A stretch of DNA of 15,969 nt from CAYMRB01 sp964392615 (GCA_964392615.1 CAYMRB010000225.1:1-15969), one strand, 5' to 3'; positions 1-6,599 are shown, counted from the stretch's first letter. Translations and numbers: made by a program. The notes: a model not told the origin generated them from the letters alone.

Positions 1-1
1 C

Positions 2-127
2 GCGTCGTTGGGGTCCGCCTTGGCGTCGGAGTCGTTGTCCGGTTCTGTCTCGGACTCCGTCTCCGACTCCGACTCCGACTCCGACTCCGACGCCGACGCC
101 GACGCCGTCCGCGTCGCGCGGCGTTGA
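2..127 (+). CDS. Possible C-terminal tail (Ser-Asp repeat) of an edge-truncated gene
   Basis: A plus-strand frame is open from the window edge to a TGA at 125-127. It would encode a 41-residue tail rich in Ser, Asp and Ala with an SDSDSDSDSD core, ending in VRVARR. 38 of its 41 codons end in G or C, as expected for coding DNA here. It would converge on lptG, and the 18-bp inverted repeat at 187-252 lies between the two stops, which suits a convergent pair. The product cannot be identified because only the low-complexity end is visible. The opposite strand is equally open through the repeat, so strand assignment is uncertain. Confidence 0.35.
   Translation, partial: ASLGSALASESLSGSVSDSVSDSDSDSDSDADADAVRVARR
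53..106. repeat. Tandem hexanucleotide tract, 9 units
   Basis: Nine consecutive 6-base units occur here: GACTCC, GTCTCC, four GACTCC, then three GACGCC. A related degenerate stretch precedes it from about position 28. Because the unit is a multiple of three, every reading frame stays open as a dipeptide repeat: Ser-Asp/Ala-Asp in one plus frame, Thr-Pro in another, and Ser-Glu/Ala-Ser on the minus strand. Such tracts usually encode low-complexity linkers or tails and are prone to length change by slippage. Confidence 0.9.
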
Positions 128-186
128 GCCGCCGCGCCAAGGCGTTTCGGGCAGACGACGGGTGAGACGCGGTCGGCTCCAACGCC

Positions 187-252
187 GCGGACATGAGCTG
201 CCCGCGACCGACCCGACAAGCGAACACGGCGTCCCGGGCAGCTCATGTCCGC
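187..252. terminator. 18-bp perfect inverted repeat, possible bidirectional terminator
   Basis: Bases 187-204 (GCGGACATGAGCTGCCCG) are the exact reverse complement of bases 235-252, with a 30-base loop. The right arm contains the last codons and TGA stop of lptG (243-245). There is no T-run on either side, so it is not a canonical intrinsic terminator. A structure at the end of lptG could still protect the transcript 3' end or help termination between convergent genes. The remainder of 128-242 shows no convincing gene. Confidence 0.45.
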
Positions 253-1430
253 ATGTACCGCAGCGCGGTGATCCCGAGCGCGAGGTAGAGCAGCGGGCCG
301 AACGCGGCGCCGACCGGTCCGGACAGGAAGCCGCGGACCGCGATCTCCTGGAAGAACGCGACCGACACGAAGTAGCCGCCGCCGATACACGCGGCGAGGA
401 GCGCGCCGATGAAGATATTCCGCGTGCCGAAGAAGCAGATCACCGGGAATCCCAGGAGGAGCAGGATCACGCTGCCGAGCGGATCGGTGAATCGCGAGTA
501 GAACTTGATCGCCCAGACGCGATCGACCGACGAGCCGTCCATCTTGCGGCGCAGCTGCGACAGCGTCATGTGGACGACCTGCTCCTCGTGGATCTCGAGA
601 TCTTGCGGGATCATCGTCGTCGTGAGGCGTTCCTCGGCGAACGGGTCGCCGAGCTGCGGTGGCCCGGTCGACTGCGGCACGGGGACGAGGCGCGAGTACC
701 CGAGCCCCAGCTGGGGCGCGTAGGTCTGCATCCAGCCGTCCTCGAGCAACCAATGGCCGGCGTCGGGCTCGAGCTCGGGCTGGACCCATCGCATGGAGCG
801 GGCCTCGATCAGGCGCTGCGGTGACGTCGAGCTCGAGCGGCCGCCCGGCAGCACCGTCACACCCTCCGCGCGGCGCTCTCCCGGATGGTATCGCTTGACG
901 ATGATCAGGTCGCCCGTCGTTTCGTCACGATACTTGCGATCGACAAGCACACGATCGCCATCGCGCTGACCGACGACCTCCAAGAACGTCTTGCGCGTGC
1001 CCGGAATCCAGAACTCCTGGATCAGAGACGTACCGAACGCGATGACGATGGCCGCGACGAGCATCGGCGCGAAGAGGCGCCGGTAGCTCCGGCCGTTCGC
1101 GAGCATCGGCACGAGCTCGTTGGCGCGTTGAAAGAGGGTCACCGTGAAGAGCCCCGCCGTCAGCGTGACGATCGGCCCGAGCAGGTGACAGTACACCATC
1201 GGCAGGATCGCGCCGTAGTAGCGCGTCATGACGTGCAACAGCTCCCCGGCCGTCTGGTCGTCGACGATGAACTCATCGAGGTGCTCGAAGAGGTCGAGGA
1301 GGACGAAGATCAGCGAGAAGCTGACCAGGTTCGCGACGTAGATCAGCAGGAAACGCCGCAGCACGTAGCCGTCGAGCGTCCCGACGACGCGCAGAAACCA
1401 GGCGCTGATCGCGGCGAACGGTCGCGACAT
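243..1430 (-). CDS. lptG: LPS export ABC transporter permease LptG (YjgP/YjgQ family)
   Basis: A 395-residue inner-membrane permease of the LptB2FG complex, which extracts lipopolysaccharide from the inner membrane and passes it to the LptC-LptA-LptD bridge. Predicted layout: TM1 about residues 26-47, TM2 75-98, TM3 118-138, a periplasmic domain about 140-305 rich in beta-type segments, then TM4 316-335, TM5 340-362 and TM6 371-389. This is the family's 3+3 arrangement, and the length is normal. The hydrophilic loop around QRANELVPMLANG (101-113) corresponds to the conserved cytoplasmic region that docks on LptB. The chosen ATG (1430-1428) overlaps the TAA of lptF by one base, indicating translational coupling. 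The frame stays open upstream, but that stretch is antisense to the real lptF frame. LptF/LptG assignment within the pair is by order and similarity to the family, and the two could be swapped. Confidence 0.9.
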   Translation of the reverse strand: MSRPFAAISAWFLRVVGTLDGYVLRRFLLIYVANLVSFSLIFVLLDLFEHLDEFIVDDQTAGELLHVMTRYYGAILPMVYCHLLGPIVTLTAGLFTVTLFQRANELVPMLANGRSYRRLFAPMLVAAIVIAFGTSLIQEFWIPGTRKTFLEVVGQRDGDRVLVDRKYRDETTGDLIIVKRYHPGERRAEGVTVLPGGRSSSTSPQRLIEARSMRWVQPELEPDAGHWLLEDGWMQTYAPQLGLGYSRLVPVPQSTGPPQLGDPFAEERLTTTMIPQDLEIHEEQVVHMTLSQLRRKMDGSSVDRVWAIKFYSRFTDPLGSVILLLLGFPVICFFGTRNIFIGALLAACIGGGYFVSVAFFQEIAVRGFLSGPVGAAFGPLLYLALGITALRYMRT

Positions 1431-2932
1431 TACCGCAGCACCTTCTTCTCGAGCAGCCACAGACCGACGAGCGCGACCGTCGCGAGCAGTGTCGGTCCCG
1501 AGTACATCGCGGCCCAGGACGGCACACCGGCCTGAGCCAGCAGCCGCCCGATGGTCGCCAGCCCGTAGAACACGCCGGGCAAGACGGTCGACGCCACGAA
1601 GAACGGCACGAGCCGGTTCTCCGAATTGAGCCAGAACGCGATGAGCCCGGCGAGTACAGGGAACAGCACGCAGACGCAGGTACGAGCGAGGCGCTCGTGG
1701 TACTCCGTGCGGATCTTGATGATCTGCCGGCCCCAGTCCCGGACCTTCTCTCGACTGTCCTCGACCTGCTCGCGACTCACCGCGACGTTCGCTCGGCTCG
1801 CCGCGACCAGCTGGCGGCTCTTCTCGTCCTCGACGGACGTGGCGAGGATCTGTTCCTCGGTCGTGCGGATCTGCTCGACGGCCGCCCTGATCTGCTCCTC
1901 GGTCGCCGCGATCTGCTCCTCGATCACGCCGATCTGCGCGGTGAGCTCGCCGGCCGTCATGCCCTTGCGGCTCTTCTTGTTCCTCTTCGCGCCGAAATCT
2001 TTGACGTAGTAGTACCGTCCGATGTGCAGACGGTGAAGGAAGGAGTCGCTCCCCTGGCCGAGGAAGCGATCGCTCGTGAAGACGTTGATCCCGCTCAGCT
2101 CGATCACGATGGCGCCGGTCAGCGGCGCGTCGGAACCGGATTCGCGGCCAAGCCACTCCGCGGTGTCGACGCCCTCGGCCTCGAGCTCGTCGGCGAACAG
2201 GATGCGGCCGCGCTCCGCGTAAATGTAGTAGCGGGACACGCCGGGCTCGACGTCGTCCAAGCGATCCTCGGAGAGGAACGGGTCGTCCTTGCGGTCCGAC
2301 TTCGGGCTCAGGAAGATGCCCTCGAGCTGCCGGCCGCTGTAGTGGCGCACCCAGAGGTTCACCGGGCTTCGCTTGACGCTCTTCAGCAGGTCGCGGTTCC
2401 AGCCCTCGCCGAGGTAGCGAAACTGCTCGGCGATCAAGCGCCCGACATCGCGCTTCTGGCTGTGCGCGCTCGGGCCGACGCGGGTATTGATCACGAACGC
2501 GCCGCCGCCGAACACGAGACCCAAGAGCATCGCCGGTAGCAGCAGATGACGATACGACAGCCCGAAGCTCTTCAGCGCCATGATCTCGCGGTCGGCGAGG
2601 AAGCGGCCGATCACCAAACTGACGGCGAAGATCAACGCGAGCGGAATCGCGTCGGCGAGCGTCGAGATCGCGACAAGCCACACGAGGGGCAAGACGAGCG
2701 GCAGCTCGAGCTGCATCTGCTGTGCGGCGCCGACCGCGACCAGGATCGAGTAGCAGAACTCGAGGATCACGAGCACGAAGACGAACGTCTTCAGCATCTC
2801 GCGCATCAGGTACCCGACAATGCGCCAGGACACGCGCTGCCGGCTCCCGGCCCGCTCCCTCTCGGGACGCGATGGGCCGTTGCCTGGTTCCGCCGCCGGT
2901 ATTCCCTTCACTGGCACCTCCGTCCCGGACAT
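1430..2932 (-). CDS. lptF: LPS export ABC transporter permease LptF with coiled-coil insertion
   Basis: A 500-residue YjgP/YjgQ-family permease, partner of LptG in lipopolysaccharide export. Hydrophobic helices lie near residues 48-68, 80-106 and 128-150 (N half) and 417-435, 441-463 and 479-494 (C half), flanking a periplasmic domain. FLADREIMALKSFG (111-124) is the typical cytoplasmic coupling loop. The family is usually about 350-400 residues. The excess comes from a basic, Pro/Arg-rich N-terminal extension of about 35 residues and a charged coiled coil (about 330-405) placed just before TM4, including four consecutive heptads of the EEQIAAT type (338-365). The annotated ATG lacks a Shine-Dalgarno, whereas a GTG at 2911-2909 (residue 8) is preceded by GGAGG at a 5-base spacing, so the true start may be there. 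It is the first gene of the lptF-lptG pair and divergent from ilvE. Confidence 0.88.
   Translation of the reverse strand: MSGTEVPVKGIPAAEPGNGPSRPERERAGSRQRVSWRIVGYLMREMLKTFVFVLVILEFCYSILVAVGAAQQMQLELPLVLPLVWLVAISTLADAIPLALIFAVSLVIGRFLADREIMALKSFGLSYRHLLLPAMLLGLVFGGGAFVINTRVGPSAHSQKRDVGRLIAEQFRYLGEGWNRDLLKSVKRSPVNLWVRHYSGRQLEGIFLSPKSDRKDDPFLSEDRLDDVEPGVSRYYIYAERGRILFADELEAEGVDTAEWLGRESGSDAPLTGAIVIELSGINVFTSDRFLGQGSDSFLHRLHIGRYYYVKDFGAKRNKKSRKGMTAGELTAQIGVIEEQIAATEEQIRAAVEQIRTTEEQILATSVEDEKSRQLVAASRANVAVSREQVEDSREKVRDWGRQIIKIRTEYHERLARTCVCVLFPVLAGLIAFWLNSENRLVPFFVASTVLPGVFYGLATIGRLLAQAGVPSWAAMYSGPTLLATVALVGLWLLEKKVLR
2917..2921 (-). promoter_or_regulatory. Shine-Dalgarno supporting an alternative GTG start for lptF
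   Basis: GGAGG on the minus strand lies five bases before an in-frame GTG at 2911-2909, inside the annotated lptF start. The upstream ATG at 2932 has only a C-rich stretch before it. Using the GTG shortens LptF by seven residues. Confidence 0.5.
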
Positions 2933-3000
2933 TGGGGGAATGTGGACCAGGTTGACGGGGATTGCAAGAACGGGGTGCGCGAAACGCCACCTCGCGGCCG

Positions 3001-3030
3001 TTGCGGCCCGCGTCGCCGCCCGCTTATAAT
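3001..3030 (+). promoter_or_regulatory. Sigma-70-type promoter for ilvE
   Basis: A perfect TATAAT sits at 3025-3030 in otherwise very GC-rich DNA, with a weak -35 candidate TTGCGG at 3001-3006 (18-base spacing). Transcription would begin near 3037, giving an untranslated leader of about 37 bases before the ATG at 3074. The last bases of the -10 box overlap an upstream in-frame ATG at 3029, which would then lie outside the mRNA, supporting the downstream start. Confidence 0.6.
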
Positions 3031-3073
3031 GCGGAGTTTGCCAGCAACAGGCCTCGGATTACCGGACACGACG

Positions 3074-4099
3074 ATGCAGCAGAAGCCCGTCCCCGACTGG
3101 TCGACTCTCACGTTCTCGCTGACGGAGACGGACGTGATGTTCCGAGCTCTCGGAGACATCCGCCGCGACCCCGTATGGAGCGACGCCGAGTTTCTTCCGT
3201 TCGGAGACATCCAGGTGTCTCCGGCGGCGGCCTTCATGTCCTACGGCGTGGGCGTGTTCGAGGGGCTCAAGGCGCAGCGCACGGCGGACGAGCGGATCCT
3301 GCTGTTCCGCCCCTCCGCCAACGGCGAGCGCCTGCAGCAGTCCTCCGAGCGCCTGTCGATGCCGGCGTTCCCGGTCGAGTCGTTCGTCGACGGATGCTGC
3401 GAGATCGTCCGCCGCAACCGGCGCTTCGTGCCTCCCTGCAAGTACGGTTCGTTCTACCTACGACCGATGCAGCACGCGGTCGAGCGCCAGCTCGGCCTCG
3501 GTCCGTGCAGCGAGTTCGCTGTCCATATCTATGGGAGCCCCGTCGGCGACTATTTCGGCTCTGGTGCCGTGTCCGCGGTGCGACTCAAGGTCCTCGACCA
3601 GGGCCGCTGCGCGCCGGGCGGGACCGGGTACGCGAAGGCGATGGGCAACTACGCCGGCGCGATCTGGGTCGCGTCGCAGTGGAAGAAGCAGGGCTTCGAC
3701 GACGTGCTGTATCTCGATGCGCGACACGTCGAGTATCTGACCGAGACGAGCGGCTCGAACCCGTTCGTCGTCCTGCGTTCCGGTAAGATCGTCACGCCGC
3801 CCCTGGACTCGCAGGTCCTCCCCGGCGTCACGCGGGCGTCGACGATCCACGTGGCGCGCGAGCTGTTCGGCTACGACGTCGAGGAGCGCGAGCTGTCGAT
3901 CCACGAGGTCCTCGACGAGGGCGTGGAGTTCTTCTGCACCGGCACGGCCTGGACCCTCCTGAGCGTCCGCGAGATCGTCTGGGGCGACCGCACGAAGGAA
4001 TTCGAGAGCCAGGACGTCCGCACCCAGCTGCTTGATGCGCTCCGCGGCATCCAGACCGGCGAGCGCGAGGATCCTTTCGATTGGATCGTCGAGGTCTGA
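3074..4099 (+). CDS. ilvE: Branched-chain-amino-acid aminotransferase (PLP fold type IV)
   Basis: A 341-residue class IV aminotransferase that interconverts Leu, Ile and Val with their 2-oxo acids, using glutamate/2-oxoglutarate and PLP in the cytoplasm. The catalytic lysine is K188 in YAKAMGNYAG (186-195). E224 in LTETSGSNPF (222-231) is the expected ligand to the PLP pyridine nitrogen; the usual EVGxxN motif here reads ETSGSN. The N-terminal YGVGVFEGLKAQR (58-70) is a family hallmark. Length and motif layout resemble the BCAT group shared by eukaryotes and many bacteria more than the shorter E. coli IlvE. I chose the ATG at 3074 because the in-frame ATG at 3029 overlaps a TATAAT box. The next gene starts 98 bases downstream on the same strand, so co-transcription with the fusion gene is likely. 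Context with leuA and cimA supports a branched-chain role. Confidence 0.88.
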   Translation: MQQKPVPDWSTLTFSLTETDVMFRALGDIRRDPVWSDAEFLPFGDIQVSPAAAFMSYGVGVFEGLKAQRTADERILLFRPSANGERLQQSSERLSMPAFPVESFVDGCCEIVRRNRRFVPPCKYGSFYLRPMQHAVERQLGLGPCSEFAVHIYGSPVGDYFGSGAVSAVRLKVLDQGRCAPGGTGYAKAMGNYAGAIWVASQWKKQGFDDVLYLDARHVEYLTETSGSNPFVVLRSGKIVTPPLDSQVLPGVTRASTIHVARELFGYDVEERELSIHEVLDEGVEFFCTGTAWTLLSVREIVWGDRTKEFESQDVRTQLLDALRGIQTGEREDPFDWIVEV

Positions 4100-4151
4100 T
4101 CCTCCGACGATAGCTGAAGCACCGAATCTTCGTCCCCGCGGGAGGTCGCGA

Positions 4152-4169
4152 CGGGACAGCCCTGTCTCG
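4152..4169 (+). other. Short hairpin between ilvE and the pheA fusion gene
   Basis: CGGGACAG (4152-4159) can pair with CTGTCTCG (4162-4169), eight pairs with one G-U, leaving two bases between the arms. No T-run follows, so it does not look like a terminator. It lies 16 bases before the GGAGG ribosome-binding site (4186-4190) of the next gene and could affect its translation. Function unknown. Confidence 0.35.
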
Positions 4170-4197
4170 ACGACCCCTCGCATCTGGAGGCCCGGTC

Positions 4198-6273
4198 ATG
4201 GACCTCGAGAAATTCCGCACAGAAATCAACCAACTCGATACCGAGATCCTCGACCTGCTCGCGAAGCGTCGCACCGTCGCTCGCAGCGTCATTCAGACGA
4301 AGAGCGATCAGGAGCTCCCGCTGCGCGATGTCCAGCGCGAGGAGCAGCTCCTCGACTCGATCATCCGTCGTGGACGCGAGCTCGGCCTCGACGCGCACTT
4401 CGTGACGAGCGTGTTTCACGAGGTCATCGACGACTCGGTCCGCTACCAGCAGACGTTCCTGCAGCGCAGCCTCAACCGGGAGGATACCGACGAGCTGCGC
4501 ATCGCGTATCAGGGCGTCGAGGGCGCGTACAGCCATCTGACCGCGCGGAAGCACTTCGCCGAGCGTCTCGACCGGTGCACGTTCATCGGCTGCACGACGT
4601 TCTCGGAGGTCGTCGATCTCGTCGAAGCCGGCGGCGCGAACTACGCCTTGCTGCCTGTCGAAAACACGACGGCAGGAAGCATCAACGAGGTCTACGACCT
4701 CCTGTCACGCACGAAGCTGAACATCGTCGGCGAGGCGGTCTTTCGCGTTCAGCACTGCCTGTTGGCGATCGAGGACGTGCCGCTGTCGAACATCCGCCGC
4801 GTGTTCTCGCATCCTCAGGCGCTCGCGCAATGCGGCAACTTCCTGTCCGAGCTGCGCAACTGCCAACGCGAGTACTTCGCGGACACGGCGATGGCCGTCC
4901 AGAAGGTCCGTGACGATCAGGACCTCTCGCAGGCCGCGATCGCCAGCGAAGAGGCCGGGCGGATCTACGGCTTGAAGATCCTGCGCCGCGACCTCGCGGA
5001 TCAGCCGGACAACTTCACGCGCTTCCTCGTCGTGGCGCCGAAGCCGATCCGCGTCGACCCGCGCATTCCGAGCAAGACGTCGCTGATCATGGCGACCGCG
5101 CACCACGAAGGCGCGCTGCTGCAGGCGCTCGGCGTGTTGCACCGCCACCACATCAACTGCACGAAGCTCGAGTCGCGCCCGAAGCTGGGGTCGCCGTTCG
5201 AATACCTGTTCTACCTCGACTTCGAAGGCGAGCAACACCAAGAGCACGTCGCGGAAGCGCTCGAGGAGCTGCGTTCCGCCACGAGCTTCCTCAAGGTGCT
5301 CGGCAGCTATCCGCAGGAAAAGCGCGAGCGGACACGGCCGACGATGCAGTCGCTCGTCGCCGGAAACGGCGATGATGCCGGCGATGGCGATACGAAGAAG
5401 GACAGCGACGCCGGCACGGCTCGCACGCCGGCACGACCGGCTTCGGAGGAATCTCCCGTGCAGCCCGCGGAGGCGCCCGACACCGACCTGTACCGTCACG
5501 CGAGTCGCGTGGCGCGAAGCACGGACACGGTGATCCGCATCCGCGACGTCGAGATCGGTGGCGGGGAGTTCGTCGTCTTCGCTGGTCCGGCGGCGGTCGA
5601 ATCGGAGGAGCAGATCCACGCGTGCGCGCGCCACGTCAAGGAGTGCGGCGCCAAGCTGCTCACCGGTGGCTGCTTCAAGCCGCGGACGACGCCGTACGGA
5701 TTCCAGGGTCTCGGGCTGGAAGGCGTTGACCTGCTCGTGGAGGCGGGACGCGCGTACGGTCTTCCCGTGGTCACCGAGGTCGTATCGACCGCCGACCTCG
5801 AACGCGTGGAGTCGCGCGTTGACGTGCTGATGGTCGGCGCGCGAAACATGCAGAACACGAGCCTGCTGACGGAGCTCGGCCGCGTCAACCGTCCAGTGCT
5901 CTTGAAGCGCGGCCTCTCGGCTTCGCTCGAGGAGCTGCTCCACGCCGCCGAAGCGATCCTCGCAGAGGGCAACCAGCAGGTGATCCTGTGCGAGCGCGGC
6001 ATCCGGACGTTCGAGACGACGACGCGCCATACGATGGATCTCGGCGCGATCCCGATCCTCGAGCGGCTGACGCACCTGCCGGTCCTCGTCGATCCGTCGC
6101 ACGCCGCGGGTCAGAGCGAGCTGGTCGTCCCCCTCGCGCTGGCTGCCCACGCAGTCGGCCCCGATGGCATGATCGTCGAAGTGCACCCCGATCCGCAGAA
6201 CGCCCTCGCAGACGGCGCGCAGGCGCTCGAGTTCGGCGCGTTCGGCGAGCTGATGGGGCGGCTCTACGCGTGA
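4198..6273 (+). CDS. pheA: Chorismate mutase-prephenate dehydratase-ACT fused to a DAHP-synthase-like domain
   Basis: A 691-residue fusion. Residues 1-88 are an AroQ-type chorismate mutase (chorismate to prephenate), with R7, R24/R25, K35, R47 and E48 placed like E. coli active-site residues. Residues about 99-280 are prephenate dehydratase (prephenate to phenylpyruvate), with the TRF motif at 274-276. Residues 291-372 are an ACT domain containing EGAL (304-307) and ESRP (325-328), the usual phenylalanine-sensing motifs. A low-complexity linker (about 373-440) leads to a type I-beta DAHP-synthase-like barrel (about 441-691) with KPRTTPYGFQG, GARNMQN, ILCERGIRTFE, DPSH (H635), EVH (E661) and D672. 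The usual metal-ligand Cys of the GPCS motif is Ala465, and the Arg of RGGAFKPR is Thr489, so DAHP-synthase activity is doubtful. Translation starts at ATG 4198 with GGAGG seven bases upstream. An in-frame GTG at 5458 with its own GGAGG may also release the C-terminal domain. Confidence 0.9.
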   Translation: MDLEKFRTEINQLDTEILDLLAKRRTVARSVIQTKSDQELPLRDVQREEQLLDSIIRRGRELGLDAHFVTSVFHEVIDDSVRYQQTFLQRSLNREDTDELRIAYQGVEGAYSHLTARKHFAERLDRCTFIGCTTFSEVVDLVEAGGANYALLPVENTTAGSINEVYDLLSRTKLNIVGEAVFRVQHCLLAIEDVPLSNIRRVFSHPQALAQCGNFLSELRNCQREYFADTAMAVQKVRDDQDLSQAAIASEEAGRIYGLKILRRDLADQPDNFTRFLVVAPKPIRVDPRIPSKTSLIMATAHHEGALLQALGVLHRHHINCTKLESRPKLGSPFEYLFYLDFEGEQHQEHVAEALEELRSATSFLKVLGSYPQEKRERTRPTMQSLVAGNGDDAGDGDTKKDSDAGTARTPARPASEESPVQPAEAPDTDLYRHASRVARSTDTVIRIRDVEIGGGEFVVFAGPAAVESEEQIHACARHVKECGAKLLTGGCFKPRTTPYGFQGLGLEGVDLLVEAGRAYGLPVVTEVVSTADLERVESRVDVLMVGARNMQNTSLLTELGRVNRPVLLKRGLSASLEELLHAAEAILAEGNQQVILCERGIRTFETTTRHTMDLGAIPILERLTHLPVLVDPSHAAGQSELVVPLALAAHAVGPDGMIVEVHPDPQNALADGAQALEFGAFGELMGRLYA
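5445..5460 (+). promoter_or_regulatory. Possible internal translation start for the DAHP-synthase-like domain
   Basis: GGAGG at 5445-5449 is followed eight bases later by an in-frame GTG at 5458-5460 (residue 421), exactly in the linker between the ACT domain and the DAHP-synthase-like barrel. Initiation here would give a separate 271-residue protein, close to the size of a free-standing type I-beta DAHP synthase core. The site could be a relic of two formerly separate genes or a working internal start. Confidence 0.45.
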
Positions 6274-6314
6274 ATCCACACGGATCGTGATAGACGGTTT
6301 CGACCGCCCACTGC

Positions 6315-6343
6315 TTGACTCCCCGTCAGAAACCCCTTAGGCT
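6315..6343 (+). promoter_or_regulatory. Sigma-70-type promoter for the leu leader
   Basis: TTGACT at 6315-6320 matches five of six -35 bases. After 17 bases comes TAGGCT (6338-6343), a partial -10 match. Transcription would start near 6350, about 23 bases before the first possible leader-peptide ATG. A small CGGT-TTCG-ACCG hairpin at 6295-6306, just upstream of the promoter and after the pheA stop, has no T-run. Confidence 0.5.
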
Positions 6344-6372
6344 GCGAGATTCGGAAGTCGATCCTTACAGCA

Positions 6373-6537
6373 ATGAGACCCGTGAACCCGATCTCCACGA
6401 ACCCTAGCGCACCGGCGGCCGACGCCGGCATGTGGGGATCCTGCGTGATGAGCGCGACCAGCTCTGACACGGCTATCTCGACGCTGCTTCTTTCCGGTCT
6501 ACTGCCCCTCCTTATTAGCGAGGCGGGTGGTCTGTAA
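6373..6537 (+). CDS. Leucine leader peptide (transcription attenuation), upstream of leuA
   Basis: A 54-codon ORF upstream of leuA. Its C-terminal half reads STLLLSGLLPLLISEAGGL: seven Leu codons fall between 6484 and 6513 (CTG CTT CTT, CTA CTG, CTC CTT) followed by Ile ATT, plus a final Leu CTG before TAA. CTA and CTT are poor codons for this G/C-ending genome, as in enteric leu leaders. A shorter 29-codon version starting at ATG 6448 (or GTG 6445) is preceded by GGGGA at 6434-6438 and is closer to usual leader-peptide size, whereas the ATG at 6373 has only a distant GGAAG. The peptide itself probably has no function: ribosome speed over the Leu codons would report charged tRNA-Leu levels and choose between the structures downstream. 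Confidence 0.72.
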   Translation: MRPVNPISTNPSAPAADAGMWGSCVMSATSSDTAISTLLLSGLLPLLISEAGGL

Positions 6538-6570
6538 GGACGCGAGATCCTGAGATGACTGCCCGCCACC
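6522..6570 (+). promoter_or_regulatory. Putative antiterminator pairing of the leu attenuator
   Basis: GGCGGG at 6522-6527, near the end of the leader ORF, is exactly complementary to CCCGCC at 6562-6567, with a G-U possible next to it. In an alternative register GGTGG (6526-6530) pairs with CCACC (6566-6570). Either pairing uses the 5' arm of the terminator and so excludes it. A ribosome stalled on Leu codons around 6484-6500 leaves 6522-6530 free, while one reaching the TAA at 6535 covers it. This is the region 2:3 logic of amino-acid attenuators. Confidence 0.6.
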
Positions 6571-6599
6571 GTACAGGACGGTGAGCGGGTTTTTTTTTT
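6562..6599 (+). terminator. Intrinsic terminator (attenuator) upstream of leuA
   Basis: CCCGCCACCGT (6562-6572) pairs with ACGGTGAGCGGG (6578-6589), giving 11 pairs with one bulged A (6584) and a five-base loop. Ten consecutive T follow (6590-6599). This is a textbook rho-independent terminator, 25 bases after the leader-peptide stop and 69 bases before leuA. A second 7-bp hairpin, ACAGCCC/GGGCTGT (6607-6613 with 6624-6630), follows without a T-run. Confidence 0.9.

Noticed and set aside
1..246. Minus-strand ORF starting with an ATGA overlap at the lptG stop and running through the repeat to the edge
   Set aside because: The overlap looks operon-like, but codons 2-40 are Arg-rich with only about 70% G/C in the third position, unlike neighbouring genes, there is no ribosome-binding site, and the segment spans the 18-bp inverted repeat. 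Kept only as an alternative to the plus-strand tail.
1431..2990. In-frame upstream extension of lptG to about 915 residues
   Set aside because: The upstream part is the out-of-frame reading of lptF and is Arg-rich without membrane helices; the real start is the ATG overlapping the lptF TAA.
6521..6599. T-box riboswitch reading of the leuA leader (GGGTGGT with a downstream terminator)
   Set aside because: GGGTGGT resembles the first half of the T-box sequence, and UGGU would fit the tRNA-Leu end, but the ACCGCG half is missing, the helix geometry after the bulge does not fit, and I find no stem I with specifier loop. The Leu-codon cluster in an ORF explains the region better; a covariance-model search would settle it.
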